64,000 bases of DNA from contig CAZHUC010000007.1 in the NCBI GenBank assembly GCA_964535825.1, positions 1 through 64,000 of the forward strand, written 5' to 3'. How positions within the stretch are numbered: the stretch's first letter is position 1; each line of letters opens with the position of its first letter. Source of the DNA: CAZAQK01 sp964535825 (GTDB lineage Bacteria; Pseudomonadota; Alphaproteobacteria; Rickettsiales; SXRF01). The translations under genes were made by a program, and so were the position numbers. Positions 16,488-25,238 of the stretch are shown here, piece after piece. Below the pieces are notes generated by a model. It was not told the origin of the DNA and searched no databases. It was given only the letters and a program-made list of their open reading frames with translations.

Positions 16488-17179
16488 TGCAGGTACTGTT
16501 ACCAAAACCAAAGGCTATCATTTTTGACTGGGATAATACGTTGGTGAACACATGGCCCATTATCCATGACGCACTTACCGCCACATTCCAGGCAATGGGG
16601 CAGACGCCATGGACATTCGAACAAACCTGCCAGCGCGTGCGCAAATCCATGCGTGATTCTTTTCCGGAAGTATTTGGCCCGAATTGGCAGCAGGCCGGTG
16701 AAATTTACCAGAAGCAGTATAAATCTACACATCTGGATAAATTACAGGCATTGCCGCGTTCGGTAGAAGTGCTGGAGCGCGTTCGCGAGCTTGCATTGTT
16801 CTGCACCGTGGTCAGCAACAAGAAGGGGGCAACACTCCGTCAGGAGATAGAAAAGCTCGGTTGGGACAGTTATTTTGATTCTATTGTGGGCTCTGATGAT
16901 GCCGCGCGTGATAAACCGCATATCGACCCCGTGCATCTGGCATTCAAGGAAAGTGGAATTTTACCAGCGCCGGATGTCTGGTTCGTGGGTGACAGCGAGA
17001 TCGATCTGGAATGTGCGCTCAATACTGGTTGTACGGCTATTCTGTATGGGGAACTGGCACGCGAGCATCCCGAATATACTAACACGCATTTTCAGGGTTT
17101 CCCGTACCATGCACATGCGCACAGCCATACGGATGTGCTGGCGTTCCTTGAGAAAGCCTACTTGCCGGAAAGCACCTGA
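16487..17179 (+). CDS. HAD-family phosphatase, phosphoglycolate-phosphatase-like
   Basis: A 230-residue haloacid dehalogenase-superfamily hydrolase. Motif I is FDWDNTLV with Asp14 and Asp16, motif II is the VVSNK serine region, and motif III/IV is the KPHIDPVHLAF plus VGDSEIDLECA stretch. A helical cap domain lies between motif I and II. Substrate is not evident; such proteins act on phosphoglycolate, sugar phosphates or nucleotides. It ends the long operon and its last 22 bases overlap the convergent prephenate dehydrogenase gene. Confidence 0.86.
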   Translation: MQVLLPKPKAIIFDWDNTLVNTWPIIHDALTATFQAMGQTPWTFEQTCQRVRKSMRDSFPEVFGPNWQQAGEIYQKQYKSTHLDKLQALPRSVEVLERVRELALFCTVVSNKKGATLRQEIEKLGWDSYFDSIVGSDDAARDKPHIDPVHLAFKESGILPAPDVWFVGDSEIDLECALNTGCTAILYGELAREHPEYTNTHFQGFPYHAHAHSHTDVLAFLEKAYLPEST

Positions 17180-18255
17180 GATAGTTCTTTATACTGGTTG
17201 CGTGCCAGCAGGTCATGCACCAGCGCAAGCCTGCCATTATATGCCTTGAGGAGTGAAGCCACCTGCCGGTAATGCCCGGAGATATTCTCAATATCACCAT
17301 CCGGCGGCGCGCTGGCGGGCGATACGAAATCGGCAAATCCCTGACCGGCATAACGTGCGAACGGCACGCCAGCTTTGCGTTCTGCTTCCATCACAGTGGT
17401 GATGAGGCAGGATGCGGCAACGCGCGGGAAGAGCACGGTACGCGCCGTGTCATCATCATCGTCGAGCTTTGCATCATCGGGTGCTTGTTCCAGCTCCTGC
17501 ATGATGTGGGTGGTGGCATCCACATAGCGGTTGAGCGCGGTCAGGAGATTATCCTGATTCAGGTAGAACAGCTCGCTCCACAGGTCAGGATTAGCGTTGC
17601 TAAGGCGCAGGAAGCCTTTTAGTTGCGGCATATTCTCGGAATTGTGCAGGGTCAGGCGTGCGGCATACGCCAGTAAATGCGGCAGATGTGAGACATAGGC
17701 ATAGATCATATCATGCATGTCAGGCGGCATGGCTTCCACTTTTGCACCTGCATCGTGCCAGAACATGTTCGCTTTTTTCAGTGCATCATTTATTTCCGGC
17801 TCATTGGGCGTGATGATGACATAGCGTTTCCTGAAAAGGTCGGCGCGTCCGGCACTGACACCGGATTGCTCGCTTCCTGCGATGGGATGTGCCGGAACAT
17901 AATGCACATGCTCAGGCAGGTGTGCATGAATAGATTGTATGGCCGCACGTTTGACCGAAGCTGTATCCATCACTATCGCGCCTTTCATCAGGGCGGGCGC
18001 GATGGTTTTCATGAGATTATCAAATGCAGAAGGCAGCGTCGCCAGTATCACCATCTCACTTCCAGCTACGGCTTTTTCCGGCTCGTGAGTGGATTCATCA
18101 ATGAAGTGATGCGCCTGTGCGTAGGCAAGTGCGGTGTGGTTGCTATCGCAGCCCACGATGGTATCAGCAAGTTTGTATTCCCGTGCCGCACGGGCGATGG
18201 AGCTGCCTATCAGCCCAAGGCCGATGATGGTGATGCGTTTAAAAACAGCACTCAT
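17158..18255 (-). CDS. tyrC: Prephenate/arogenate dehydrogenase
   Basis: A 365-residue NAD(P)-dependent dehydrogenase of tyrosine synthesis. Seen: Rossmann IIGLGLIGSS at 10-19, MVILATLPSAF, DTASVKRA, HPIAGSEQSGV with the catalytic His, and SHLPHLLAYA. The size is above the usual 280-310 residues because of a longer C-terminal part with an acidic run (LDDDDD). It is coupled to hisC by an ATGA overlap. The call as prephenate versus arogenate dehydrogenase cannot be settled by eye. Confidence 0.9.
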   Translation of the reverse strand: MSAVFKRITIIGLGLIGSSIARAAREYKLADTIVGCDSNHTALAYAQAHHFIDESTHEPEKAVAGSEMVILATLPSAFDNLMKTIAPALMKGAIVMDTASVKRAAIQSIHAHLPEHVHYVPAHPIAGSEQSGVSAGRADLFRKRYVIITPNEPEINDALKKANMFWHDAGAKVEAMPPDMHDMIYAYVSHLPHLLAYAARLTLHNSENMPQLKGFLRLSNANPDLWSELFYLNQDNLLTALNRYVDATTHIMQELEQAPDDAKLDDDDDTARTVLFPRVAASCLITTVMEAERKAGVPFARYAGQGFADFVSPASAPPDGDIENISGHYRQVASLLKAYNGRLALVHDLLARNQYKELSQVLSGK

Positions 18256-19343
18256 GCTTTCAGGAAATCAGTGAGGGCCTGCACCACCGCTTTATTATCT
18301 TCTTCAAGCCCGATGGTGATACGCAGGCAATCCGGTAGTCCGTACGCCACGACATCACGCACGATGAGCCCACGCTCCATAAGGAACGTATTGGCTGCCG
18401 CCGCGGTTTCATTATTTTTGAAACCGATCATCACAAAGTTCCCGATGCTTGGATATACGGTCAGGCCGAGTTTGGAGAGCTCAGCAGACATCCATGCCAG
18501 CCACTTATTATTGAACTCACGGGTGCTTTTTACAAAGGCTACGTCCTGTACTGCCGCAACACCTGCTTCGATGGCAGGATTTGATACGTTGAATGGCCCG
18601 CGCACACGGTGTAATACATCCACCACATGTTTCGGCGCATAAGCCCAGCCAAGGCGCAGGGCAGAAAGTCCATAAATTTTAGAGAAGGTGCGAAGCATCA
18701 CCACATTATCACACTTCTCCACCATCTCTGCGCCATCAATATAATCAGGCTTATCGGCATATTCCGCATAGGCATCATCGATCACCAGCAATATGTGGGC
18801 AGGCAGGCCTTTATGCAGGCGTGCCAGCTCTTCCTTAGTGATATAGCTGCCCGTCGGGTTATTCGGGTTTGCGACGAATACTATCTTGGTGTTGCCAGTG
18901 ACGGCGGCAAGCATGGCATCAACATCCGTGCGCATGTTCTTTTCCGGTGCGAAGACAGTATTCACACCAAAACCCTTGGCATAGATCTTATACATCAGGA
19001 AGCCGTGCTGGCTCATAACGATGTCTTCACCGCGGCCTGCATAGGCATGGATCAACAAACCTATCAGCTCATCTGAGCCTGCGCCGCATACGATCTTGTC
19101 TGCGTTCAATGAATAAACATCAGCAATAGCTTTGCAGAGTTTGGTCGCACCGCCATCGGGGTAGCGGTTCAAATTAGTGGCTGCGTCCTTGAAAGCCTGC
19201 ATGGCTTTAGGGCTTGCACCCAGCGGGTTTTCATTTGAAGAGAGCTTTACAACGCGCACGCCTTCCTTCGCTTTGGATTTGCCAGCGACGTATGGGGCAA
19301 TATCTAAGATTCCTGGGTTAGGTTTGGGGAGGTTTTGCTGCAT
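18252..19343 (-). CDS. hisC: Histidinol-phosphate / aromatic aminotransferase
   Basis: A 363-residue class I/II PLP aminotransferase. PLP lysine is Lys222 in RTFSKIYGLSALRLGW; ANPNNPTGS, DDAYAEY and the C-terminal DCLRITIG with substrate-binding Arg are visible. Between a chorismate mutase gene and tyrC it probably handles both histidinol phosphate and aromatic acids, as in other alphaproteobacteria with this arrangement. I chose the ATG at 19343 (MQQNLPKPNPG), which overlaps the upstream gene by 26 bases; the frame remains open upstream, but the extra 22 residues look unlike the family. Confidence 0.91.
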   Translation of the reverse strand: MQQNLPKPNPGILDIAPYVAGKSKAKEGVRVVKLSSNENPLGASPKAMQAFKDAATNLNRYPDGGATKLCKAIADVYSLNADKIVCGAGSDELIGLLIHAYAGRGEDIVMSQHGFLMYKIYAKGFGVNTVFAPEKNMRTDVDAMLAAVTGNTKIVFVANPNNPTGSYITKEELARLHKGLPAHILLVIDDAYAEYADKPDYIDGAEMVEKCDNVVMLRTFSKIYGLSALRLGWAYAPKHVVDVLHRVRGPFNVSNPAIEAGVAAVQDVAFVKSTREFNNKWLAWMSAELSKLGLTVYPSIGNFVMIGFKNNETAAAANTFLMERGLIVRDVVAYGLPDCLRITIGLEEDNKAVVQALTDFLKA

Positions 19344-20265
19344 GGAATACCGTACGCTTTTCTTGTTGTTTACCAAAAGTGAGTGTGAACGGCACGGCGT
19401 ATGAACCAAGGAAATAGGTATTCAACACCGCACCACTTAAATGAGCGATAAATGACTTCATGCCTGCATGGTTCGCATCGACGAAGCCTTTGAGCTCGAT
19501 AAGGTGATGGCGGGACTGATTGGAAAGATTGGCGATCGAAAGCCACTGAGCTTGCAGCTTGGCTTGCGTGAATGCGGTCTGAAGCCGGTGCTGGCTGACG
19601 TTATAATCTGTATCCAGCACAATGATCGAGACGTCTTCAGCCGTTGCCTCAGGGGTAATATTGCCGATCGCCAGAGCGGAAGGCGAATGGTTGCCCGGAG
19701 TTTCGTAATATACGAACGGCACATGTGCAAAGATATTTGGTACGTTCGGCCCGCTCTGCAATAGCGTTGTCCACCAAGGGTCTTCATCTGACGGGTTGAA
19801 GTTAGGTACGATACCTACGGCGGATTTGCCATCCATCACATCACCAATTACGCGGCGTATCTGTGGTTGTTTATAAATTTGCAGAAAGCCGCCGAAATAC
19901 TCACGCGTCATCCAATAGAGGCTTTCGTCTTTCTCTGTAGCGAACACAGATATTTTGAGTGGGCCTTCCACAGCGGTGGATGCACCAATCAATATACGCC
20001 AGATGGCAGCAGCGGCGGCAGGAGAGAACTCCGTACCCTCAAATTTCTTTGCTATACGGCGCACCATATCGGCTTCGCGGCCGGGGCGCAGGGGGCACTG
20101 GGTGGCATCTACGCTGCGTTTCATTTCACCTACCTGCGAAACAACACCGATACGTTCGATCAGCAGCTCGATGATCTTATCGTCCAGCGCATCGATCTTG
20201 CCACGGCATTCAAGCAATTTTGCCTGCTGTTCAGCGTTCAGGGTCTTTTTAGGCGGCTGGCTCAT
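19318..20265 (-). CDS. Chorismate mutase with an atypical prephenate-dehydratase-like C-terminal part
   Basis: A 315-residue protein. Residues about 12-100 are an AroQ-type chorismate mutase: KIDALDDKIIELLIERIGVV, then a short loop and GREADMVRRI. The remainder (about 105-315) is predicted to be alpha/beta and occupies the place of prephenate dehydratase, but the YLGPEGTFTE-type start, the VPIENS motif and the catalytic TRF are not present; instead one sees KISVFATEKDESLYW and VGIVPNFN. So the mutase call is good and the dehydratase activity doubtful. In operon with hisC and tyrC, divergent from metX. Confidence 0.78.
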   Translation of the reverse strand: MSQPPKKTLNAEQQAKLLECRGKIDALDDKIIELLIERIGVVSQVGEMKRSVDATQCPLRPGREADMVRRIAKKFEGTEFSPAAAAAIWRILIGASTAVEGPLKISVFATEKDESLYWMTREYFGGFLQIYKQPQIRRVIGDVMDGKSAVGIVPNFNPSDEDPWWTTLLQSGPNVPNIFAHVPFVYYETPGNHSPSALAIGNITPEATAEDVSIIVLDTDYNVSQHRLQTAFTQAKLQAQWLSIANLSNQSRHHLIELKGFVDANHAGMKSFIAHLSGAVLNTYFLGSYAVPFTLTFGKQQEKRTVFHAAKPPQT

Positions 20266-20385
20266 AGCAAATGGTAAATAATGATAAATAGTTGGGAGGT
20301 ATGTGGTATCACAGCGTGCTTAAGGGTTCAAGCGACTCTGATAACAATAGTTGACCGCTTGCCGCCTTATCCATACAACGGATGG

Positions 20386-21558
20386 ATGGGCAATACGGCG
20401 AGATCATTCTTTGGTGCTGGCTACCGCGAGGTGGAGATAGGTAATATCGTGCATCTGGCGCAGGATAAGCCGCTGATGCTGGAATGTGGTGTTGCTATCT
20501 CAGATTTTCCTCTGGCCTATCAGACCTATGGCACGCTCAATGCCCAAAAAAATAATGCGATACTGGTGTGCCATGCCTTAACAGGCGACCAATATGCATG
20601 TGGTACACATCCCGTTACCGGCAAAGCAGGCTGGTGGGACAGGATGATCGGGCCGGGCAAGCCGATCGATACCAACCGTTTCTTTGTAATATGTGCCAAT
20701 ATCATTGGCAGTTGCATGGGTTCTTTTGGCCCTAAGGAGATAAATCCGGCTACTGGTAAATCATATGGGCTGGAGCTGCCTTTTATCACCATAGGCGATA
20801 TGGTGGAAACGCAGGCCTTGCTTGTTGAGCATCTGGGCATTAGTAAATTGTTCGCCGTGGTGGGCGGTTCTCTCGGCGGCATGCAGGTGCTGGAATGGTC
20901 TGTGCGGTTTCCGGATAGGCTCTTTGCGGCTGTGGCTATCGCAACGTCGGTGCGTCAGTCGGCACAGAATATCGCGTTCCATGAGATTGGCAGGCAGGCC
21001 ATCATGGCAGATCCTGACTGGTGCGGCGGTGATTATATCTCGCAACGTAAATATCCCACCAAAGGGCTGGCCGTAGCGCGCATGGCTGCGCATGTGACCT
21101 ATCTGTCCGAATCCATGTTGCAGGAAAAGTTTGGCCGCAATTTGCAGGACAGGGAAGATTTTACCTATGGCTTTGACGCGGATTTCCGCATCGAAAGCTA
21201 CCTGCGCCATCAGGGTATGAGTTTTGTGGAGCGGTTCGATGCGAATTCGTACCTCTACCTCACGCGCGCTGCCAGCTATTTTGACCTGACGGCAAGTGGA
21301 AAGCATGCACTCACCGATGTGTTCGCAGGTACTAAGATACGTTTCTGTATCGTATCCTTCTCCAGTGACTGGCTATATGCATCCACCGAAAGCCGTAAAC
21401 TGGTGCGGGCGCTCAATGCCGTGGCTGCTGATGTCAGCTATGCCGAGATTCAAACAGATAAAGGGCATGATTCCTTCCTGCTCGATATCCCTGAGTTCGA
21501 TGCCATCATGAGTGGTTTCATCGACGGTTCAGCAAAATTAAGCGGGGCAGGGCAATGA
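20386..21558 (+). CDS. metX: Homoserine O-acyltransferase
   Basis: A 390-residue alpha/beta hydrolase-fold enzyme that activates homoserine for methionine synthesis. The nucleophile is Ser162 in VGGSLGGMQVLEW; other landmarks are YQTYGTLN, VCHALTGDQYACG, NIIGSCMGSFGP, FSSDWLY (Asp) and GHDSFLL (His). The frame stays open to 20281, but residues before MGNTARSFFG look unlike the family, so ATG 20386 is preferred. It is coupled by ATGA to metW, the usual alphaproteobacterial and betaproteobacterial pairing. Acetyl or succinyl specificity cannot be deduced here. Confidence 0.92.
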   Translation: MGNTARSFFGAGYREVEIGNIVHLAQDKPLMLECGVAISDFPLAYQTYGTLNAQKNNAILVCHALTGDQYACGTHPVTGKAGWWDRMIGPGKPIDTNRFFVICANIIGSCMGSFGPKEINPATGKSYGLELPFITIGDMVETQALLVEHLGISKLFAVVGGSLGGMQVLEWSVRFPDRLFAAVAIATSVRQSAQNIAFHEIGRQAIMADPDWCGGDYISQRKYPTKGLAVARMAAHVTYLSESMLQEKFGRNLQDREDFTYGFDADFRIESYLRHQGMSFVERFDANSYLYLTRAASYFDLTASGKHALTDVFAGTKIRFCIVSFSSDWLYASTESRKLVRALNAVAADVSYAEIQTDKGHDSFLLDIPEFDAIMSGFIDGSAKLSGAGQ

Positions 21559-22175
21559 GTAAAAAAGGCGCACTCCGTCAAGATCTGTTGACCGTTGCAG
21601 GGCTTGTAGAGCCAGAGCGCACATTGCTTGATGTTGGCTGTGGCACGGGTGACCTGCTCAAATGGCTGGTTGAGAATAAACAAGTGGTTGGGCGAGGCAT
21701 GGAGCTGAGCCAGCAGGGTGTTAACCAATGTATCGCTAAAGGTCTCGCAGTGATTCAGGGTGACGCGGATATTGACCTGCAATATTACCCCGACAAGGCC
21801 TATGATTATGTGATCTTAAGCCAGACACTCCAGACCTTGCGTGATCCGAAGGACGTACTAGGGCATCTGGTACGCATAGGTAAGCGCGCCATCGTCTCCG
21901 TGCCGAATTTCGGACACTGGAAGAACCGGCTATACCTGGCGGTGCATGGCCGTATGCCTGTGACCAAGACACTTTCTTACCAATGGTATGACACACCGAA
22001 TATCCATTTTTGCACCATTACCGATTTTGAGGTATTATGCGATGAGCTTGGTGTGACCATCGAGAAGCGTTTATATGTTACACATCAGGGAGAAGTGGGC
22101 GCGTTCCGCAACCGCGACATGTTTGCGAACCTGTTCGGTGAACAAGGTGTTTTTATGATAAAAGGTGATGTATGA
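21555..22175 (+). CDS. metW: MetW-family methyltransferase-like protein
   Basis: A 206-residue protein with the SAM-binding motif LLDVGCGTGDLLKWL at about 21-35, then the MetW pattern VVGRGMELSQQGVNQCIAKGLAVIQGDAD, ILSQTLQT and SVPNFGHWKNRL. MetW acts with MetX in homoserine acylation; its own chemistry is not settled. It overlaps metX by four bases. Confidence 0.93.
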   Translation: MSKKGALRQDLLTVAGLVEPERTLLDVGCGTGDLLKWLVENKQVVGRGMELSQQGVNQCIAKGLAVIQGDADIDLQYYPDKAYDYVILSQTLQTLRDPKDVLGHLVRIGKRAIVSVPNFGHWKNRLYLAVHGRMPVTKTLSYQWYDTPNIHFCTITDFEVLCDELGVTIEKRLYVTHQGEVGAFRNRDMFANLFGEQGVFMIKGDV

Positions 22176-22239
22176 TATTAGTAAAAAATTATCCTTTTAT
22201 TCATAAGTTTATCCGTTCAATGAGTGGTCCTGCCTTCTT

Positions 22240-25233
22240 ATGAAGATACAAAACCTTGATCTGCGCATCAATTTCCGCCTCATAGCACTCATCGGGCTAA
22301 GCTTCCTGATGCTTGTGGGCTTTGCGCTTGTTATTCAAGGGCAGATCGATACGCGCGTCTATGGCAGGGAAATTAAACGACTGGTGAAGGAACGTACGGG
22401 CCGCGAGGTATATATCCGTGGCGATATAAGCGTCGTGCTGTTGCCTGTGCCTACAGTATATGTGGCAGGTGTCGAACTTAGGGATATTAATGATGGCAAA
22501 CCTATTCCCGCACTTACGGTGGAACTCATGCAGGTCACGCCAACCCTGAGTACAATTTATTCTGATAACCCGGTCATTTCTTCCATCGTGCTTGAAAAGC
22601 CGGTACTGGAAATAGAACGTGCGGAAGATAACCTCATCGAATGGGACTGGCTCAGCAAAGAATTCGATACCTTCAATAAAACCCAGGCCGGGCAGGCACA
22701 ATTTGAGGTGGAAATCATCAATGGCAAGGTGATCTATCGCAACAGCATCAGCAAGCGCACCATGTCGGTCAAGGACGTGAATCTTGTGGGCGAGGTAGGT
22801 ACGCAGAATTCATTTTCTGGCGGCTTCAAGATCAACGAACGCAATATATTATTTGAATTTAACAAGACCCTGAATGCGCAGACGGGCGATATGCCTATCT
22901 CTGCAATGATATATGCCGATAGCCAGAACCAGATAAAATTTGAAGGTGTAACGAATTTTAATGATGATGCACCTAAGGTAACAGCAAAGCTCGATGTCAA
23001 TATCGCTGATATATACCCATGGATAGCTTTTACGGATAAGGACAAAAAAACGCTCTTCAACCAGATCGCTACCGGTGAAGAACAAAAAGAGATGATCCCC
23101 GTGCTGCCCGTACAGTTCACCGGGAGCTGGAGTCAGAAAAATGGGGTGATCGAAATAAATGACATTGCGTGGAAAGGTCTGAATTCACCGGGTGAAGGTA
23201 AGTTATTCGCTGACTTTTCTGGCGCTGCCAAGATCGATGCGCAAATGAAGTTCACATCGCTCGATTACTATAAATGGCGCGCGCTCATACATAACGTCCT
23301 TATGCAATTATCTGAAGCAGGTTCACGCCAGTTCCAGTTTGATGCCAAACTGAGCGAGAATCCTATCCCGGATGACATGAATGTGTCGCTTGAGCTCACG
23401 TCCGATAAACTTATCCTGGCCAGTCAGGAATGGGAGAATGTGAACGTCAATGTAGATATTGCTGATGGTGCGGTGACCATCAACCAGTTCAACATCACAC
23501 TACCCGGCGAATCAGACATGGCATTGTTCGGCGTGATCTCGCAGAACGCGACCACCACGGGTATGCGCTTTGAAGGAAACATTGAGACCGGCGGCAAAAG
23601 CCTTAGAAAGGTCCTCAGTATCTTCGATGAATCCATTGTGGAGTTACCCGATCTGGGTGTGGAAGATTTTTATCTGCGTTCAAATATATATATTTCGAAC
23701 GATCAGGTGAGGTTGTCGGAATCCGACGTAAAGATCGGGGATCTCAAACTGGGCGGCGGTCTGGTGGTGTATTATGATGCCAATAATCCGCGTGTTGAAG
23801 CGGATGTTAAGTTGCAAGGGATCAACTTTGACTATTTTCGCAATCTGTGGAGAGAGAAGCAAAAAGATGCAGCTCCCACCGATTTCTTCCTGAAATTCGA
23901 TAAGACCGTGAACCTCAACTGGCTGAAGAATCTGCAGACCGCGGTGGATCTTAAAGTGCAGGTAGATAAGTTTACGTTCCTCGACAGGGAAGGTGAGCGC
24001 GCCTATTTCCGCTTGTTCGCACATCGTGGCGAGCTGGGTATTCAAAATGTGAGGTTCTACTATCCTGAGGACATCACTGAAGCCAATATCTCGCTAGACG
24101 TAAGAGGCGAGAAGCCATTCATCAACATGCTTATCAACACCAGCGAGTTGAATACCGGCTATTTCAGCTATTCACCTCCACAGAAAGAAGAAAAAACAGC
24201 AGCTAAAGCCGAGCCAGCTGCGCCTGATGCCGCACCAGAGGTCAAAGAAGATATTCTGGATGTTGTGCCGCAATCGCAGCAAATGATCATACTGGCGCAG
24301 AACGAACCGCCCGTTACGGTAGCCCCTGAAGTTGTTCCGGCAGAGATCGTGCCTCAGGAAGAAGTAGCGGCAGAACCAGTGATATTGGATGAGCCTGCCG
24401 TAACGGAAGTAGCTGCGTCAGCAGGTAAGCAGCGGAGGCCAAAAAAATGGCCGGAAGAGCTCATCGACATGAGTTGGATGGAAGGCTTCAACGGTATCTT
24501 TGACATCAGCGCAGGCAAGCTGATACATGACGATCTTGTGATCGACAGGGTAAAGGCCCGCGCACGTTTGGAAAATAGCCAGATCGCCATTCAGGCATTC
24601 AGTTTTGCATACTGGCAGGGTCGCTGTGAAATAGCAGGCACGCTGCTGGGTGGTAAAGTGCCTGGTATCTCTGTTGGATTCACCCTGTTCAATGCCGAGA
24701 TGAGCGATTTCCTTGGGTCACTTGCCGGCATAAAGAATATCAGCGGTAAAATGAGCATCAGCGGCTCATTCTCGACATCAGGCGTGAATTACAAATCATG
24801 GATCGCGCAATCAGAAGGCAAGATGCTGGTGACCGGCCGAGGTGTAAACATTAAAGGCCTGAACCTACAGGGTGTGGTGGATACGGTGCGTGTGTCCCGC
24901 ACGGCAGCCGACGTACTTACAAACGTGAACCGCGTATTGAGGGATGGCTCAACGGAAATATCCGTGGATGGCCCGATCAATATGAAAAATGGTGTGCTGC
25001 GTACACCGGGTATCGCTATAAAAAGCGGTGTGAACACCGGCACAATGAATGGTGAATTGAAGATACTGCCTTGGACGATGGACGTTGCGGCATTGTTCCA
25101 GTTCCCGACGCTCACGTCTGATACAATTCCTACCTTGCTTGTGCAGGTAAACGGCTCTATTGATGAACCTACGCTCACTACAGATACCTCATCCCTTGAG
25201 GCCTTTGTTGTGAAAAGTATCCAGCAGAAATAA
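22240..25233 (+). CDS. AsmA-family inner-membrane/periplasmic protein
   Basis: A 997-residue protein anchored by one N-terminal helix (about 14-32, LIALIGLSFLMLVGFALVI) with a long periplasmic part made largely of beta strands. The N-terminal AsmA domain is recognisable (RTGREVYIRGDISVVLLPVPTVYVAGV), and the C-terminal AsmA_2-like part contains GTMNGELKILPWTMDVAALF. Between them, about residues 645-730, lies a low-complexity Ala/Glu/Pro-rich linker. Family members are thought to move lipids between membranes as repeating beta-groove proteins. No obvious Shine-Dalgarno precedes ATG 22240. It precedes the EAL-like gene by 5 bases, so they are probably one operon. Confidence 0.85.
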   Translation: MKIQNLDLRINFRLIALIGLSFLMLVGFALVIQGQIDTRVYGREIKRLVKERTGREVYIRGDISVVLLPVPTVYVAGVELRDINDGKPIPALTVELMQVTPTLSTIYSDNPVISSIVLEKPVLEIERAEDNLIEWDWLSKEFDTFNKTQAGQAQFEVEIINGKVIYRNSISKRTMSVKDVNLVGEVGTQNSFSGGFKINERNILFEFNKTLNAQTGDMPISAMIYADSQNQIKFEGVTNFNDDAPKVTAKLDVNIADIYPWIAFTDKDKKTLFNQIATGEEQKEMIPVLPVQFTGSWSQKNGVIEINDIAWKGLNSPGEGKLFADFSGAAKIDAQMKFTSLDYYKWRALIHNVLMQLSEAGSRQFQFDAKLSENPIPDDMNVSLELTSDKLILASQEWENVNVNVDIADGAVTINQFNITLPGESDMALFGVISQNATTTGMRFEGNIETGGKSLRKVLSIFDESIVELPDLGVEDFYLRSNIYISNDQVRLSESDVKIGDLKLGGGLVVYYDANNPRVEADVKLQGINFDYFRNLWREKQKDAAPTDFFLKFDKTVNLNWLKNLQTAVDLKVQVDKFTFLDREGERAYFRLFAHRGELGIQNVRFYYPEDITEANISLDVRGEKPFINMLINTSELNTGYFSYSPPQKEEKTAAKAEPAAPDAAPEVKEDILDVVPQSQQMIILAQNEPPVTVAPEVVPAEIVPQEEVAAEPVILDEPAVTEVAASAGKQRRPKKWPEELIDMSWMEGFNGIFDISAGKLIHDDLVIDRVKARARLENSQIAIQAFSFAYWQGRCEIAGTLLGGKVPGISVGFTLFNAEMSDFLGSLAGIKNISGKMSISGSFSTSGVNYKSWIAQSEGKMLVTGRGVNIKGLNLQGVVDTVRVSRTAADVLTNVNRVLRDGSTEISVDGPINMKNGVLRTPGIAIKSGVNTGTMNGELKILPWTMDVAALFQFPTLTSDTIPTLLVQVNGSIDEPTLTTDTSSLEAFVVKSIQQK

Positions 25234-25238
25234 ATACT

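Noticed and set aside
20282..20385. Possible SAM-II-type riboswitch before metX, because of a CAAGCG...TGATAAC...TAGTTGA run.
   Set aside because: The P1 stem would have only five pairs with a 9-base loop, the loop length differs from the SAM-II consensus, and the pseudoknot partner is not visible. A covariance-model search (Rfam SAM-II, SAM-V) would decide.
20281..20385. Longer metX frame starting at 20281.
   Set aside because: The 35 extra residues look unlike the family and the divergent chorismate mutase gene starts 15 bases away; ATG 20386 gives the usual length.
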